49,264 nt of DNA from a candidate division TA06 bacterium (lineage in GTDB: Bacteria; Edwardsbacteria; AC1; EtOH8), in assembly GCA_016208585.1 (NCBI GenBank), contig JACQXR010000089.1:1-49264 (forward strand). The letters are read 5' to 3'. A model generated the notes under the pieces. It saw nothing but the letters and a program-made list of their open reading frames with translations, ran no database searches and was not told the origin of the DNA. Of this stretch, positions 24,235 to 33,451 are shown piece by piece. A program made the translations under genes and the position numbers. The stretch's first letter is position 1. Each line of letters begins with the position of its first letter.

Positions 24235-25464
24235 TCATTTCGCCGGACGGAAACCGAAGCCAAGGCGGTTGGAAATCAGCTCCTTGGCGTCGTACCAGAA
24301 ACGCATGGCTGAACGGCAATAATACCCGTCCTCGCTCCAGGACCCTCCCCGCATCACCCGGAAAGACCCGGAGGCCGGCCCGGTCGGGTTATTGGGAGCC
24401 GATTTGTCGTAATAATTCTTATCGTACCAGTCGCTGCACCATTCCCAGGCGTTCCCCGCCATATCGTAACAGCCATACGGAGAGACACCTTGGGCAAAGC
24501 TGCCCACCGGAGCCGTCCACTTGTAACCATCGCTTTTTTCCTTGCTGTTGCAGCGCTCGGGATACCAGCGGCTGCCCCAGGGATATTCCCGTCCGTCGCG
24601 CCCCCGGGCGGCCTTTTCCCACTGAGCCTCGGTCGGCAGCTTGAGGCCGGCCCAATCGCAGTAGCTTTTAGCCTCCTCCCATTCGACATTGATGACCGGC
24701 AGGCTGTCGTTCTCTAGACCGGAAAACTGCTTGGGCATCTTTTTGCCGGTGGCGTCCCAGTATTTCTTGAATTGCCCGATAGTAATCTCGTACTTGCCGA
24801 TGTAATAATGATCAAGATTGATGGTGTGGACCGGCGTCTCGTCCGGTTCCCCCTCGTTGCTGCCCATGCTGAACGGGCCGGCCGGTATCTCGACCATCAC
24901 CGACCCGTCCTTCTGGTTGCGGTATTCGTTGAAACCCTGGGGATTAACCCCCAGAAAGACCAAGCCTTCCCCGGATTCGCCAGCCGGCTGGCCGGACTGG
25001 TACGGAATGCCCGAGAAATAACAGGCCGCCTCCCGCATGGCCTCCAGCAGGATGCTAACGTCTCCCGCGTAGGATTTGGAAAAGGCCTTGTCGATCGCCC
25101 CGGTTTTTACGTCTATCACCCTCAGCTGCAGGGAATAGACCGCCCCCAGCTTGCCGATGGTCCCGCCCACCATCTTCTGCACCCCCAGCAGCTGCCCGGC
25201 CTCCACCAGGCAGGCCCCCTGGTCGCAGGCCCCGCTCTGCTGAAAGCCCTGCTCCTTGAGAATCTCATCCCGCTTGCTGCGGTCCACCACCTGGTAGACG
25301 TTGGCAGTCACCAGATCGTTCACCAGCTTGTCGGAAAACATCACCGCTTCGCTTGCCGACAGGCCGGCGGTAGTGTTAAGATCCATGATCGAAATGGTGG
25401 TTTTTCCTGCCAGCGCCGCCGGCAGGGTCATGAAAAGAAGAATCCTTGTAAGTCTGCTGAGCAT
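24235..25464 (-). CDS. Secreted CsgG-like N-terminal domain fused to a formylglycine-generating-enzyme-type (SUMF1) domain
   Basis: The 409-residue protein has a signal peptide (residues 1-19). A CsgG-like domain follows to about 150 (LVNDLVTANVYQVVDRSKRD, GGTIGKLGAVYSLQLRVIDV). The FGE/SUMF1 fold runs from about 190 to 409, with IPAGPFSMGSNEGEPDETP, LPTEAQWEKAARG, YGCYDMAGNAWEWCSDWY, MRGGSW and GFGFRPAK. The two active-site cysteines of true FGE are not both evident, so catalysis is doubtful and a ligand-binding role is possible. The first 150 residues are nearly the same as in the next gene upstream. Confidence 0.85.
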   Translation of the reverse strand: MLSRLTRILLFMTLPAALAGKTTISIMDLNTTAGLSASEAVMFSDKLVNDLVTANVYQVVDRSKRDEILKEQGFQQSGACDQGACLVEAGQLLGVQKMVGGTIGKLGAVYSLQLRVIDVKTGAIDKAFSKSYAGDVSILLEAMREAACYFSGIPYQSGQPAGESGEGLVFLGVNPQGFNEYRNQKDGSVMVEIPAGPFSMGSNEGEPDETPVHTINLDHYYIGKYEITIGQFKKYWDATGKKMPKQFSGLENDSLPVINVEWEEAKSYCDWAGLKLPTEAQWEKAARGRDGREYPWGSRWYPERCNSKEKSDGYKWTAPVGSFAQGVSPYGCYDMAGNAWEWCSDWYDKNYYDKSAPNNPTGPASGSFRVMRGGSWSEDGYYCRSAMRFWYDAKELISNRLGFGFRPAK

Positions 25465-25492
25465 TGTCGTCCTGTTAACTGTTCGCTTAATA

Positions 25493-26773
25493 TCAGAATT
25501 GGAAGCCCAAATGGGCGATCCAGTATGACCCCCCGTCCCATGACAGGATACCCGTTTCCCTTTTGGAGGAGGAACTGGTGGGGTCGTCGTAATACTTCAT
25601 CTCGCCTCCCCACCCCCACTCTTTGACGGTATTGTTCCATTCAAAGCCCATGAAAAAGTGCTTGCGGTAGAGCCTGACCCCGAAGGGAAATCCCAGGTTG
25701 ATCTTGGATACGGTGGAGAACCCCCTGTCGTCCAGTTCCTTTCCGCTGAGATTGACATCATCGAACTGCCCGCCGACACCTATGTAGGGCTCGATGGCAT
25801 CGGCCGGAGAAATCATCATCCGGTATCCTAATTTAATGTTATCGGAAAGGACAAACCTCCAGATGGTAAAAGCCTCCTCCGGCAGATAGCGGGATGTAGA
25901 AGTCACCGTGTTCGAGACCAGGTTGGTGTCGGTAAAAGCTACGCTGGATGAAGCCGATTTAAAGCTGACGATGGAAAGCCCCAGGTCCCCGGGGCAGATG
26001 CTGAAGGAATTTCCCTTGCGGCTCAAATAAAACTTGACAACCGATCCCTCCAATCCAAAACGCCGGCCCTTGTTCCATTCAATGCCTTCATAGACCCGTC
26101 CGAAACTGTCCTTCTCCGACCAGTAGAAGTTCTCTGCTTTCATCTTTTCGGTTCCGAAACAGAATGACAAAGAGAACCATTTTGTTTTCTTGGTGTCAAT
26201 GCCCCCTTTCTTCTTGGCTCCGGAAGGTTTGGCCAGGGAAGTATCGGTTTGGGGTTGGGGCGGGGCCAGGACGGCCGCCGCCGGGGCCGGTTGTGCCTTC
26301 ACGCCGGAAAAATAGCTGGCCGCCTCTCTCATGCCCTCCAGTAGCAGGCTGATGTCGCCGCTATACGACTTGGAGAACGCCCGATCAATTCCTCCGGTCT
26401 TGACGTCGATCACCCGCAGCTGCAGGTAATAAGCCGCCCCCAGCTTGCCGATGGTGCCACCCACCATCTTCTGTACACCCAACAGTTGCCCAGCCTCCAC
26501 CAGACATGCCCCCTGGTCACAGGCCCCGCTCTGTTGGAAGCCCTGCTCCTTGAGAATCTCATCCCGCTTGCTGCGGTCCACCACCTGGTAGACGTTGGCA
26601 ATCACCAAATCGTTTATCAGCTTGTCGGTCAGCATGGATACTTCGCTTTTCGACAGACCGGATGTCACATTCAGGTCCATTACCGAGACCTGCAGTTTTT
26701 GGGCCTGGGCTGATGGCAAGGCTGCTAATGCCAACAAAAATGCCATTGTAATAACATTCATTATTTGTTTCAT
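25493..26773 (-). CDS. Secreted CsgG-like N-terminal domain fused to a predicted outer-membrane beta-barrel
   Basis: From the ATG at 26773 (AGGGGG seven bases upstream) the protein has 426 residues. It has a signal peptide ending near PSAQAQK, a CsgG-like domain (about 20-160) almost identical to that of the neighbouring gene, and a proline/alanine-rich linker. The C-terminal 220 residues alternate polar and aromatic residues and end in AHLGFQF, the terminal aromatic pattern of outer-membrane barrels. An in-frame GTG at 26779 is the alternative start. It lies 28 bases before the FGE-domain gene, so the two are probably co-transcribed. Confidence 0.75.
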   Translation of the reverse strand: MKQIMNVITMAFLLALAALPSAQAQKLQVSVMDLNVTSGLSKSEVSMLTDKLINDLVIANVYQVVDRSKRDEILKEQGFQQSGACDQGACLVEAGQLLGVQKMVGGTIGKLGAAYYLQLRVIDVKTGGIDRAFSKSYSGDISLLLEGMREAASYFSGVKAQPAPAAAVLAPPQPQTDTSLAKPSGAKKKGGIDTKKTKWFSLSFCFGTEKMKAENFYWSEKDSFGRVYEGIEWNKGRRFGLEGSVVKFYLSRKGNSFSICPGDLGLSIVSFKSASSSVAFTDTNLVSNTVTSTSRYLPEEAFTIWRFVLSDNIKLGYRMMISPADAIEPYIGVGGQFDDVNLSGKELDDRGFSTVSKINLGFPFGVRLYRKHFFMGFEWNNTVKEWGWGGEMKYYDDPTSSSSKRETGILSWDGGSYWIAHLGFQF

Positions 26774-26826
26774 AGACACCCCCTTAATATTTTTTTCGCG
26801 TCATTTAGTATGTTTCGTGCCTGCGC

Positions 26827-26893
26827 GCCTGCCTATGCCGAAGCTTGCCTACGCTGAAGTTTCGCGCAAGTAGGCGGCTACGCGCAGGCAGGC
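26827..26893. repeat. Imperfect inverted repeat upstream of the CsgG-like pair
   Basis: GCCTGCC at 26827-26833 pairs with GGCAGGC at 26887-26893. The interior repeats GCCGAAGCTTGCCTACGC-like words in both directions. It lies in the 193-base gap between the Xer gene end and the barrel gene start and has no coding potential. Confidence 0.6.
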
Positions 26894-26972
26894 TGAAGTG
26901 CGGAGTTTACACCGATGAAAGAGGTGGCACGCAAGCGTGGGCAAGTCGGTTCTTTATGATCTCCTTGTTGTC

Positions 26973-27860
26973 TTAGCCCCTGGGATGAAACTGCCGGTGC
27001 ACTTCCTTCAAATATTCCCGGTCCACATGGGTGTAGATCTGGGTAGTGCCGATATCGGCATGGCCCAGCATCTCCTGCACCGAGCGCAGGTCGGCTCCGC
27101 CCTCCAAAAGATGCGTGGCAAACGAGTGCCGCAGGATATGGGGATGCACCCGTTTCTTGATCCCGGCCTTTTGGGCATAAGCTTTCAGCAGTTTCCAGAA
27201 ACCCATCCGGGACATCGGCCGCCCCCGGTTGTTCAGGAACAGCGTCTCGGCGCTGAACTTCTTCAGCAGGGCCGGACGGGAATTCCGGCGGTATTTTTCC
27301 GTCCAGTGGCGGGCCGACCGGCCCACCGGCACTATCCTCTCCTTGGACCCCTTGCCGAAACAGCGGATGAAATCCTGATCAAAGAACAGATCCGAAGTTT
27401 TCAGGGTCAACAGCTCCGAGATCCTCAGGCCGCAGGCGTACAATATCTCCAGCATGGCCTTATCGCGCAGACCCAGCCGGGACGCGGGGTCCGGCTGGGC
27501 CAGCAGTTGTTCCACTTCGCTTAGGTCCAAGACCTCGGGCAGTTTTTTGTCTAACCGCGGGGTCTCTATGTTCTCGGTGGGGTCGGACTTGGTTGTCCCC
27601 TCCGAGGCCAGAAATCTGTGAAAGCCGCGCAGGGCGGAGATGTTCCGGGAAAGCGATACCGGGGAAAGCCCGTACCCCATCAACAAGGACAGGAATTCCG
27701 AGATCACTTTCCGTTCCACCGCCCGGAGGTCTGCGATATTCTTGGTTTTCAGGAAGATCAGGTAGCGCCTGATATCCCGGTCATAGGACTGAATGCTGTT
27801 GTCCGAAAGCCCCCGCTCCACTGCCAAGTGGGTCAGATATTGCTGCAACGCTTCGTCCAT
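26973..27860 (-). CDS. xerD: Tyrosine recombinase, XerC/XerD type
   Basis: The 295-residue protein has an N-terminal SAM-like core-binding domain (residues 1-85) and a catalytic domain. The catalytic set is complete: Arg146 (CGLRISEL), a Lys in GKGSKER (170-175), His241 and Arg244 (HPHILRHSFATH), His267 (LGHADIGTTQIYTH) and nucleophile Tyr276. Length and spacing match chromosomal dimer-resolution recombinases rather than phage integrases. XerC and XerD cannot be separated securely here. No attachment site is visible beside it. Confidence 0.9.
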   Translation of the reverse strand: MDEALQQYLTHLAVERGLSDNSIQSYDRDIRRYLIFLKTKNIADLRAVERKVISEFLSLLMGYGLSPVSLSRNISALRGFHRFLASEGTTKSDPTENIETPRLDKKLPEVLDLSEVEQLLAQPDPASRLGLRDKAMLEILYACGLRISELLTLKTSDLFFDQDFIRCFGKGSKERIVPVGRSARHWTEKYRRNSRPALLKKFSAETLFLNNRGRPMSRMGFWKLLKAYAQKAGIKKRVHPHILRHSFATHLLEGGADLRSVQEMLGHADIGTTQIYTHVDREYLKEVHRQFHPRG

Positions 27861-27989
27861 ATTATCCTAACCCGGATTACCGGACTAAATAATGAACCCA
27901 GGAAAACCGGAATAAATTTCTGGATTCATGGTTTCCTTATAAAATATTATTCCGCGTGGTTCGGAATGAGTCTCGCGCATCCATAGACA

Positions 27990-30752
27990 TCAGCTGAACG
28001 AGACATCACCCTTGGGTTTTTCCAGAGGCCTGGGGCTTAAAGGCGCGGGCCGGTGGGCCACCGGGGGCACGGGCGGTCTTAAACCCGGCTGGGGCTTGAC
28101 CGGCAGCGGCATCCTGCCCAGCGGATTCACCGCCACTTTGGGCGACAGGCCGGGCCGGGCCTGCGGGCTTAAAAACGGGGAAGCAGGTTTTAATAGGGCC
28201 GGATATTCTTTGATCGGCAGCACCGCCTGCTGCGGGGCGGACAGGGGTGAGGCCGGCTTCAGCAGGGACGGGGCGGGTTTTGGCAAGCCCAGCGGTCTGG
28301 CCGGCTCGGAAGGCTTGGGAGCAAATGGCGACAAAGGCCGGCCGGCCAAGGCCGGACGATCCATAGCCGGTTGTTGTTCCGGAATCGGAGTAATTGGGGC
28401 AGCCTGGGTAACTGGGGATGGCATCGTCCCGGCGCCAAGCCCCTGGGGCCTCACTTTGGACTTCAACCTGGTCAAGGCCGAGAGCTCCTCTTCGCGGCGA
28501 CGTATTTTTTCCCGCTCCAGCTCTGCCTGCTCCTGCTTTAATGTTTCAACTTGACTGCGGGCCGCATCGGCCTGGGCGTTCATTTCTTCTATTTCGCTCT
28601 TCTTGCCTGCTATTTCCTGTTCGATGGCAGCGATCTTCCCGGCAGCCTGTCCGGCCTCTTCCAGACGGCGCCGGACTTTTTCCTCGTCAGCCCTTAAGGT
28701 TTCTATAAGATTGTCCATCTGCTGGGCCTGTTTTTTGTTCTCCCCCAGCCTCAGGCTCCAGCCTTTTTCTTCCTCCTTCAGCGCATCAAGCTGTTCCTGG
28801 GAATTGGCCAACTCCGCCTTTAAGCCGTCCACGCTGGATTTCAGGCCTTTCTGTTCCGCCAGCAGGTCCTGCTTCTGGTGCAGGTAATTCTCCAGTTCGG
28901 CCCGCTCTTTTTCAATATCGGCCACTTCTTTTTGGATGGTAGAAAGACTTTCCTTCATCTGGGCTTCCTCGGCCTTCACCTTTTCCAACCTGGCTTCCGA
29001 CTTGTCCAGCTTGGCCTGGCTTTCCTCGGCCGATTGGGCGAATTCCTGTTTTTGCTGTTTGATTTTTTTAACCTCGGCCTGAAGCTCCTTGCGTTCGGCC
29101 TTCAGTTGATTGAGTTCCTGATTGGCTTCTTCCAGCTGCTGGGTCTCGTTTTTCAGGCCGGCGATGCCCTGCTCCAATTCCTGCTTTTGCCGGGACAAGG
29201 CCGAGACCGCCTCTTCCAGTTGAACCCGCTGCGGCTCAAGCTCCGCTATTTTCCGATTGTGCTCGTTATGTTTGGATTCCCACTCCCCGGCCTGGGATTC
29301 CAGTTCCTGTTTTCTTGACGACCATTGCTCTATCTGCTGTTCGACCTGGGTCCGTTCCTCGCCCAGCTTCTGCAGCCGCTGCCGGGATTCTTCTATCTGG
29401 CCGCGGATATCGGCCAGATAGCTTTCCAGTTCCCGCACCGCCGCCACCTCGTGCTGGCGCTGGGCGATGTCTTTTTCCAACCCGGCCGCCAGGGCTGAAT
29501 CGGCTTCGATCTTCTGGGAAAGCTCGGCGTTGCGCTGCTCCAGCTCGGCCTGCCTGGTCCCGGCCTCAAAGACCTTGGTCTGGACCTCCTCCAGCGAAGC
29601 GACGGCCTGAATCTTCTCCGCCTCCATCTGTTCCATTGCTTTAATCAGGCCGTCATGCTGCTGTTGCTTATCGGCCAGCTCCATTTCTTTGGAGGATAGC
29701 CCGGCCACCATGCTCTCTATCTGCTGGCGGCGGCTGTGCTGGTCCTGAACCAGGGCCTGTAGTTTGGATTCCGATTCGGCCAGTGCCCCGTTCAGGGCTT
29801 CCACCTTGGTATTGACCGAGGACTCCTGGGCCTGCAGTCCGGCGATCCTCTGCCGGATCTTGTCCTCTTCCTGTTTCAGGGACTGGCGCCTCTCCAGCAC
29901 CTGGGATTCCGAATGCTTGACCTCTTCAATTCCCTTTATCAGTTCGTCTTTCTGCAAAACCAGATTTTTGATCTCCGCCCGCAGTTTTTCCTTTTCCTCC
30001 CGGCTCTTTTGGGCCTGGGAGATCATGTCGTTCTTCTCCTGCTCGGCCGCGCTCAGCTCCGAAAGCAGTTCGGCCTGCAGATTGCGGGTCTGGTCCGCCT
30101 TTTCGGCCAGGGCAGCTTCTTCCTGTTTCATCCGGCTGACCTTGGTTTCGGCCTCGGCGGCCTGGGCCTGCCATTTATCCAGAGTGTCCTTGGCTCCGGT
30201 TAGTTTTAACTCCTGTTCCTTGAACGAGGCCTCCGCTCGGCGCTTTTCCTCCAGCTTCTGCTGGATGGACTTTTGCAGGCTCTCCAGCTCAGCCTTCCAA
30301 CTGCCGGCCTGACTCTGCCGCTCGGAATGCGACTGTTCCAAAGTCAATAGCTGGGCCTGCAGGCCCTGGCTCTTCTCCGCCGCCGCCGCCAAGGCTTTAG
30401 TGTCTTCCCCCAACTGCTGGTTGATCTTCAGCAGCTCGGCCCTTTTTTCCCAGATTTTAGTGGCCAGGTTGGAGTCCTCCTTGGTGCGGTCGTCCAGCTT
30501 GCGGTTGATTTCGTCAAGCTTGCTCTGGGTGTCCTGCCTCCTTTGAGACATGGACATCTCCTCGCCCAAAGATTCGGCCAGCCGGTGGTCAACGTCCTCC
30601 AGCATGGCCTTGCGGTCGGCTACCAGCTGATCCAGCGAGGTGTAGCTGCGGCGCCCCTGTTCCACCTGGGAGATCAGGGCCTCCTCTTCCTTTTTGAGGT
30701 TGTCCATGGCGCTGGGGGGCGCCTTTTCTTCTTTTTTCTTGGAGAACAACAT
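27990..30752 (-). CDS. Large coiled-coil protein with proline-rich C-terminus, function unknown
   Basis: The 920-residue protein starts MLFSKKKEEKAPPSAMDNLKKEEE. From about residue 20 to 750 it is almost continuous Glu/Gln/Lys/Ala-rich coiled coil with no globular domain. From about 760 to 920 it is proline-rich and low in complexity (many PxLxKPAP-like words). There is no signal peptide or membrane segment, so it is probably cytosolic and filament- or scaffold-like. SMC-type ATPase motifs are absent. It is followed after about 130 bases by the Xer gene. I do not recognise a named family. Confidence 0.8.
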   Translation of the reverse strand: MLFSKKKEEKAPPSAMDNLKKEEEALISQVEQGRRSYTSLDQLVADRKAMLEDVDHRLAESLGEEMSMSQRRQDTQSKLDEINRKLDDRTKEDSNLATKIWEKRAELLKINQQLGEDTKALAAAAEKSQGLQAQLLTLEQSHSERQSQAGSWKAELESLQKSIQQKLEEKRRAEASFKEQELKLTGAKDTLDKWQAQAAEAETKVSRMKQEEAALAEKADQTRNLQAELLSELSAAEQEKNDMISQAQKSREEKEKLRAEIKNLVLQKDELIKGIEEVKHSESQVLERRQSLKQEEDKIRQRIAGLQAQESSVNTKVEALNGALAESESKLQALVQDQHSRRQQIESMVAGLSSKEMELADKQQQHDGLIKAMEQMEAEKIQAVASLEEVQTKVFEAGTRQAELEQRNAELSQKIEADSALAAGLEKDIAQRQHEVAAVRELESYLADIRGQIEESRQRLQKLGEERTQVEQQIEQWSSRKQELESQAGEWESKHNEHNRKIAELEPQRVQLEEAVSALSRQKQELEQGIAGLKNETQQLEEANQELNQLKAERKELQAEVKKIKQQKQEFAQSAEESQAKLDKSEARLEKVKAEEAQMKESLSTIQKEVADIEKERAELENYLHQKQDLLAEQKGLKSSVDGLKAELANSQEQLDALKEEEKGWSLRLGENKKQAQQMDNLIETLRADEEKVRRRLEEAGQAAGKIAAIEQEIAGKKSEIEEMNAQADAARSQVETLKQEQAELEREKIRRREEELSALTRLKSKVRPQGLGAGTMPSPVTQAAPITPIPEQQPAMDRPALAGRPLSPFAPKPSEPARPLGLPKPAPSLLKPASPLSAPQQAVLPIKEYPALLKPASPFLSPQARPGLSPKVAVNPLGRMPLPVKPQPGLRPPVPPVAHRPAPLSPRPLEKPKGDVSFS

Positions 30753-30861
30753 AAAGCCTCGTTTTTAAATGATTGGACGTTGGCGGAGGTTTATTACCTG
30801 CCAAGATGCCGGGTACGCAGCATGACCGTGATTATACCATGCCGGAGGGATAAATTAGATT

Positions 30862-30998
30862 GCCAAATGTTATTTGATTGATGCCAAGGCTTGTTTGACC
30901 ATTGCCAAGGCTTGTTTGAGTGCCGCCAAAGCTTGTTTTTATATTGCCAAGGCTGTAAGGACACGGCCTGTCGTGTCCTTACTCGCCGCCAAGGCTTA
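30862..30998. repeat. GCCAA motifs phased at exactly 21 bp around a hairpin
   Basis: GCCAA begins at 30862, 30883, 30904, 30925 and 30946, and again at 30988, which is 42 bases (two periods) later. The skipped unit holds a hairpin, AAGGACACG-GCCTGT-CGTGTCCTT (about 30957-30980). Later units extend to GCCAAGGCTTGTTT. The array is in the gap between the 244-residue gene and the coiled-coil gene. Confidence 0.95.
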
Positions 30999-31025
30999 TA
31001 TAGTCTTTGACTAAAGGATATTGAA

Positions 31026-31760
31026 CTACCGGCCCTTTAGTTCTATCCTGGCGATGCGCTTGTATTCGGGCGTGGCGGCCCCGTAGACGCTCTTGACGTA
31101 TTTCTTGACCTTTAGCCCGATGTCCACGGCCCCGGTATTGGCGGCATACAACAGCTTGTCGCGGTTGATGCGGGCCTTGGCTAATTCATCGGCAAAGGTG
31201 TTTATATCATCGCCCAAAACCGGGAGGGCATCGAGGTATTTGTTGAGCGCTATGATCTGAAGATCCCTTTCGTTGGGCTTGTAGGCCGGAACGCCGGCCA
31301 GGTAGGACACCAAAGATTTGAAGTTGCTTATCCGGTTGTCGTAGCTCATCTGGGAGGTGGATTTGGACTTGGCGGCCACCGCCGGGTCTTCGGCCTTCAG
31401 CTTGCCGCCGCCCTGGACTTTTTTAGCCAGACTGCGGGCGTCTTTTATTTCCTTGTCGCTGCCTACCGCAGCCAGGGCGTTGACGACCCGGGTGGCTAAT
31501 TTGCTCATGCCCTCAAAGGCGGCCTGCCGTTTGTTGACCGAGCTTCGGTATGGGGTTTCGCAGGCGGATACATCGGCCAATGCCTTTGCGATGGATATTT
31601 TGGTAGTTTTAAGGCTTTTTAGGACCAGACTGACGGCGGTGGGATTATAGTTTTTGCCCAGGCTTTCTACTGCGGTAACCAGGGCGCCAAAGTTGGCGAC
31701 GTTCTTGGCGTGGCCGGATTCGGTTTTGGAAACCTTTTTGGTGGCTGTAGCTTCTGCCAT
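31026..31760 (-). CDS. Conserved protein of unknown function, Bacteroidetes/FCB-type
   Basis: The 244-residue protein is Lys/Ala-rich and mostly helical, with no signal peptide. The C-terminal block LLYAANTGAVDIGLKVKKYVKSVYGAATPEYKRI resembles a family of uncharacterised proteins I know mainly from Bacteroidetes and relatives. AGGAG lies shortly upstream of the ATG. No function can be assigned. Confidence 0.8.
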   Translation of the reverse strand: MAEATATKKVSKTESGHAKNVANFGALVTAVESLGKNYNPTAVSLVLKSLKTTKISIAKALADVSACETPYRSSVNKRQAAFEGMSKLATRVVNALAAVGSDKEIKDARSLAKKVQGGGKLKAEDPAVAAKSKSTSQMSYDNRISNFKSLVSYLAGVPAYKPNERDLQIIALNKYLDALPVLGDDINTFADELAKARINRDKLLYAANTGAVDIGLKVKKYVKSVYGAATPEYKRIARIELKGR

Positions 31761-31789
31761 GACGATCTCCTGTTAAAATTGCTGGTTGG

Positions 31790-32323
31790 TTATTTGATGT
31801 AACTAAGTTCCTTTGCTTTTATTACTGCATTTTTTTGGAGTGTCACAAATATTTCAATCAATTTTCTTATCTTTTCCATTTGTGTATTCTTGTCTGTTTT
31901 TGAAATAGTACCCCCTTTTAGCATTTTCGAAACAACTATCTCCATATAAATATCTTGTAATACTGATTGTTCCTCGCCATAAAAACGTATATGCGAATCA
32001 ACATGATTGTTAAGTTTGGAAAAGATATGTCTTATTTCTTCTGCTGAATTGTCGTTTTCCCGGGTAAAATCTTCAAGTGATGTAGCACATCTATTCAGGT
32101 AAACAAAAATATCATTTAACATATCAATAGTTTGTTTAATGCACAACAAGTATGAATCATGCTCTAATAATTTATCTTTTTTTAATTGCGCCTGCAATAT
32201 TTTATGGGTTAGCCCTGCATATACGGCAGTTATCAAAACCAGTGATGCAGTGAGGAAAATGGTTATTTTTGCTTCGATAGACATATTCTTACACTCGTAT
32301 AATACAGTAAGTATATTGTTCAT
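31790..32323 (-). CDS. Hypothetical membrane-anchored protein beside the restriction-modification genes
   Basis: The 177-residue protein has one hydrophobic segment (about residues 20-43) and a charged helical cytosolic part. It is AT-rich like the two genes upstream and starts six bases after the SacI-like gene stops, so it probably belongs to the same acquired unit. An in-frame ATG at 32284 (MSIEAKIT) is an equally possible start. No family was recognised. Confidence 0.6.
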   Translation of the reverse strand: MNNILTVLYECKNMSIEAKITIFLTASLVLITAVYAGLTHKILQAQLKKDKLLEHDSYLLCIKQTIDMLNDIFVYLNRCATSLEDFTRENDNSAEEIRHIFSKLNNHVDSHIRFYGEEQSVLQDIYMEIVVSKMLKGGTISKTDKNTQMEKIRKLIEIFVTLQKNAVIKAKELSYIK

Positions 32324-32329
32324 TCTATT

Positions 32330-33451
32330 TTATCTATCTGATTCTGCTGTTCTTCTTAAAGCCAAAAAAGCTTCTTTTAAAGGCTGGGTAACTGAACTTG
32401 ACGGCTCAGCTAAAACCAGTTCCTGATAAATGTTTAAAAAGCTATTTCTTAAGCGATGGAAGAAATGCAAATAATGCCTCATAAAGCCAATACAATCCAA
32501 TATCGCAAACTCAACCCCCGTGGGTTCATAAAGACTTTTGGCGTAATCGGCAACATCTTTATCTATGGGCCCGGTCGTTATAAATATGTAGTTGTCAATT
32601 TTTATCTTCTTTTTAGCCAACTTTTGCAAAGCAACCACTATGTCATTCCTTGATACCGGCTTGTCTTTCATCTCATAGCAGGTGACGATAGCTTCATCGT
32701 TTTTGAGCGTTATTTCAACATCGCCAACAGAGCCAGTTTGTTTATCGGCGGCAGTATGGGCATGTAATGGCAAAGGCAATTCCCCGATTTTATCGCTGGC
32801 GGTGATATAGGCTGCGGCAACGATTAATACCGGCAATCTGCTGGCATTTTTACATTGTAAATGTTGGGCAATGAGTATTATTATTTCTTCGGAAGACAGG
32901 GGTAAAAAATCATTGGTTTGTTTTAAGCCGGCTATGAGCTGGCCCATGCGCTGCTCATTTTCATCTTTTACAACAATCAAATACCGTACTATTTCATTTA
33001 AGACATTATCTGCGCGTTCTTTGTTTTTATGCACCGCATCAATTATCTCAAGGGTATAGGTATAGGCTTCTTTGGGTCTGCCGACCATTTCTAAATCAGG
33101 TTTCAATATTCTGTCGATATTGCGAAAAGCAGGCGTAAGATATGCAGTCGTCGGGTTGCAGGGCAATTTATGTTTATGAACGAATGCTTCAATATATAGC
33201 TCGTCATAATGCCTGCCGGAGAATGTGCCTTTGCCGCCGATTTCAGTGTAGGGCTTCCTTATATCTACTGCGGGATCATGCAATTTTGCCAACAAACAAG
33301 ACATCAGTAATCTTATTGGCGCTTTGTTGGTATTGCAACGGCAGAGAAATTCAATCTTTTCCCAAAACTCATCTGCAGCAACGAATGACTTTGCTTTAGC
33401 CTTCTGCGCGAGTTTATAAGATTGTTCCAATATTTCGGCTGGATTATTCAT
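32330..33451 (-). CDS. SacI-family type II restriction endonuclease
   Basis: From the ATG at 33451 the protein has 373 residues. It matches my recollection of the RE_SacI family: a helical N-terminal half with GTFSGRHYDELYIEAFV and NPTTAYLTPAFRNIDRI. A later region carries GDVEITLKNDEAIVTCYEMKDKP, which looks like a PD-(D/E)xK site (Asp, then Glu-x-Lys). The start overlaps the methylase 3' end by eight bases (ATG inside GAAAATGAATAA), showing coupling. An in-frame start further upstream would only re-read the methylase. The recognition site cannot be stated from sequence; the family prototype cuts GAGCTC. Confidence 0.72.
   Translation of the reverse strand: MNNPAEILEQSYKLAQKAKAKSFVAADEFWEKIEFLCRCNTNKAPIRLLMSCLLAKLHDPAVDIRKPYTEIGGKGTFSGRHYDELYIEAFVHKHKLPCNPTTAYLTPAFRNIDRILKPDLEMVGRPKEAYTYTLEIIDAVHKNKERADNVLNEIVRYLIVVKDENEQRMGQLIAGLKQTNDFLPLSSEEIIILIAQHLQCKNASRLPVLIVAAAYITASDKIGELPLPLHAHTAADKQTGSVGDVEITLKNDEAIVTCYEMKDKPVSRNDIVVALQKLAKKKIKIDNYIFITTGPIDKDVADYAKSLYEPTGVEFAILDCIGFMRHYLHFFHRLRNSFLNIYQELVLAEPSSSVTQPLKEAFLALRRTAESDR

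Noticed and set aside
26973-27860. Xer gene as the integrase of a mobile element
   Set aside because: Length and motif spacing fit the chromosomal XerC/D group, and no attachment site, tRNA or excision gene is nearby.
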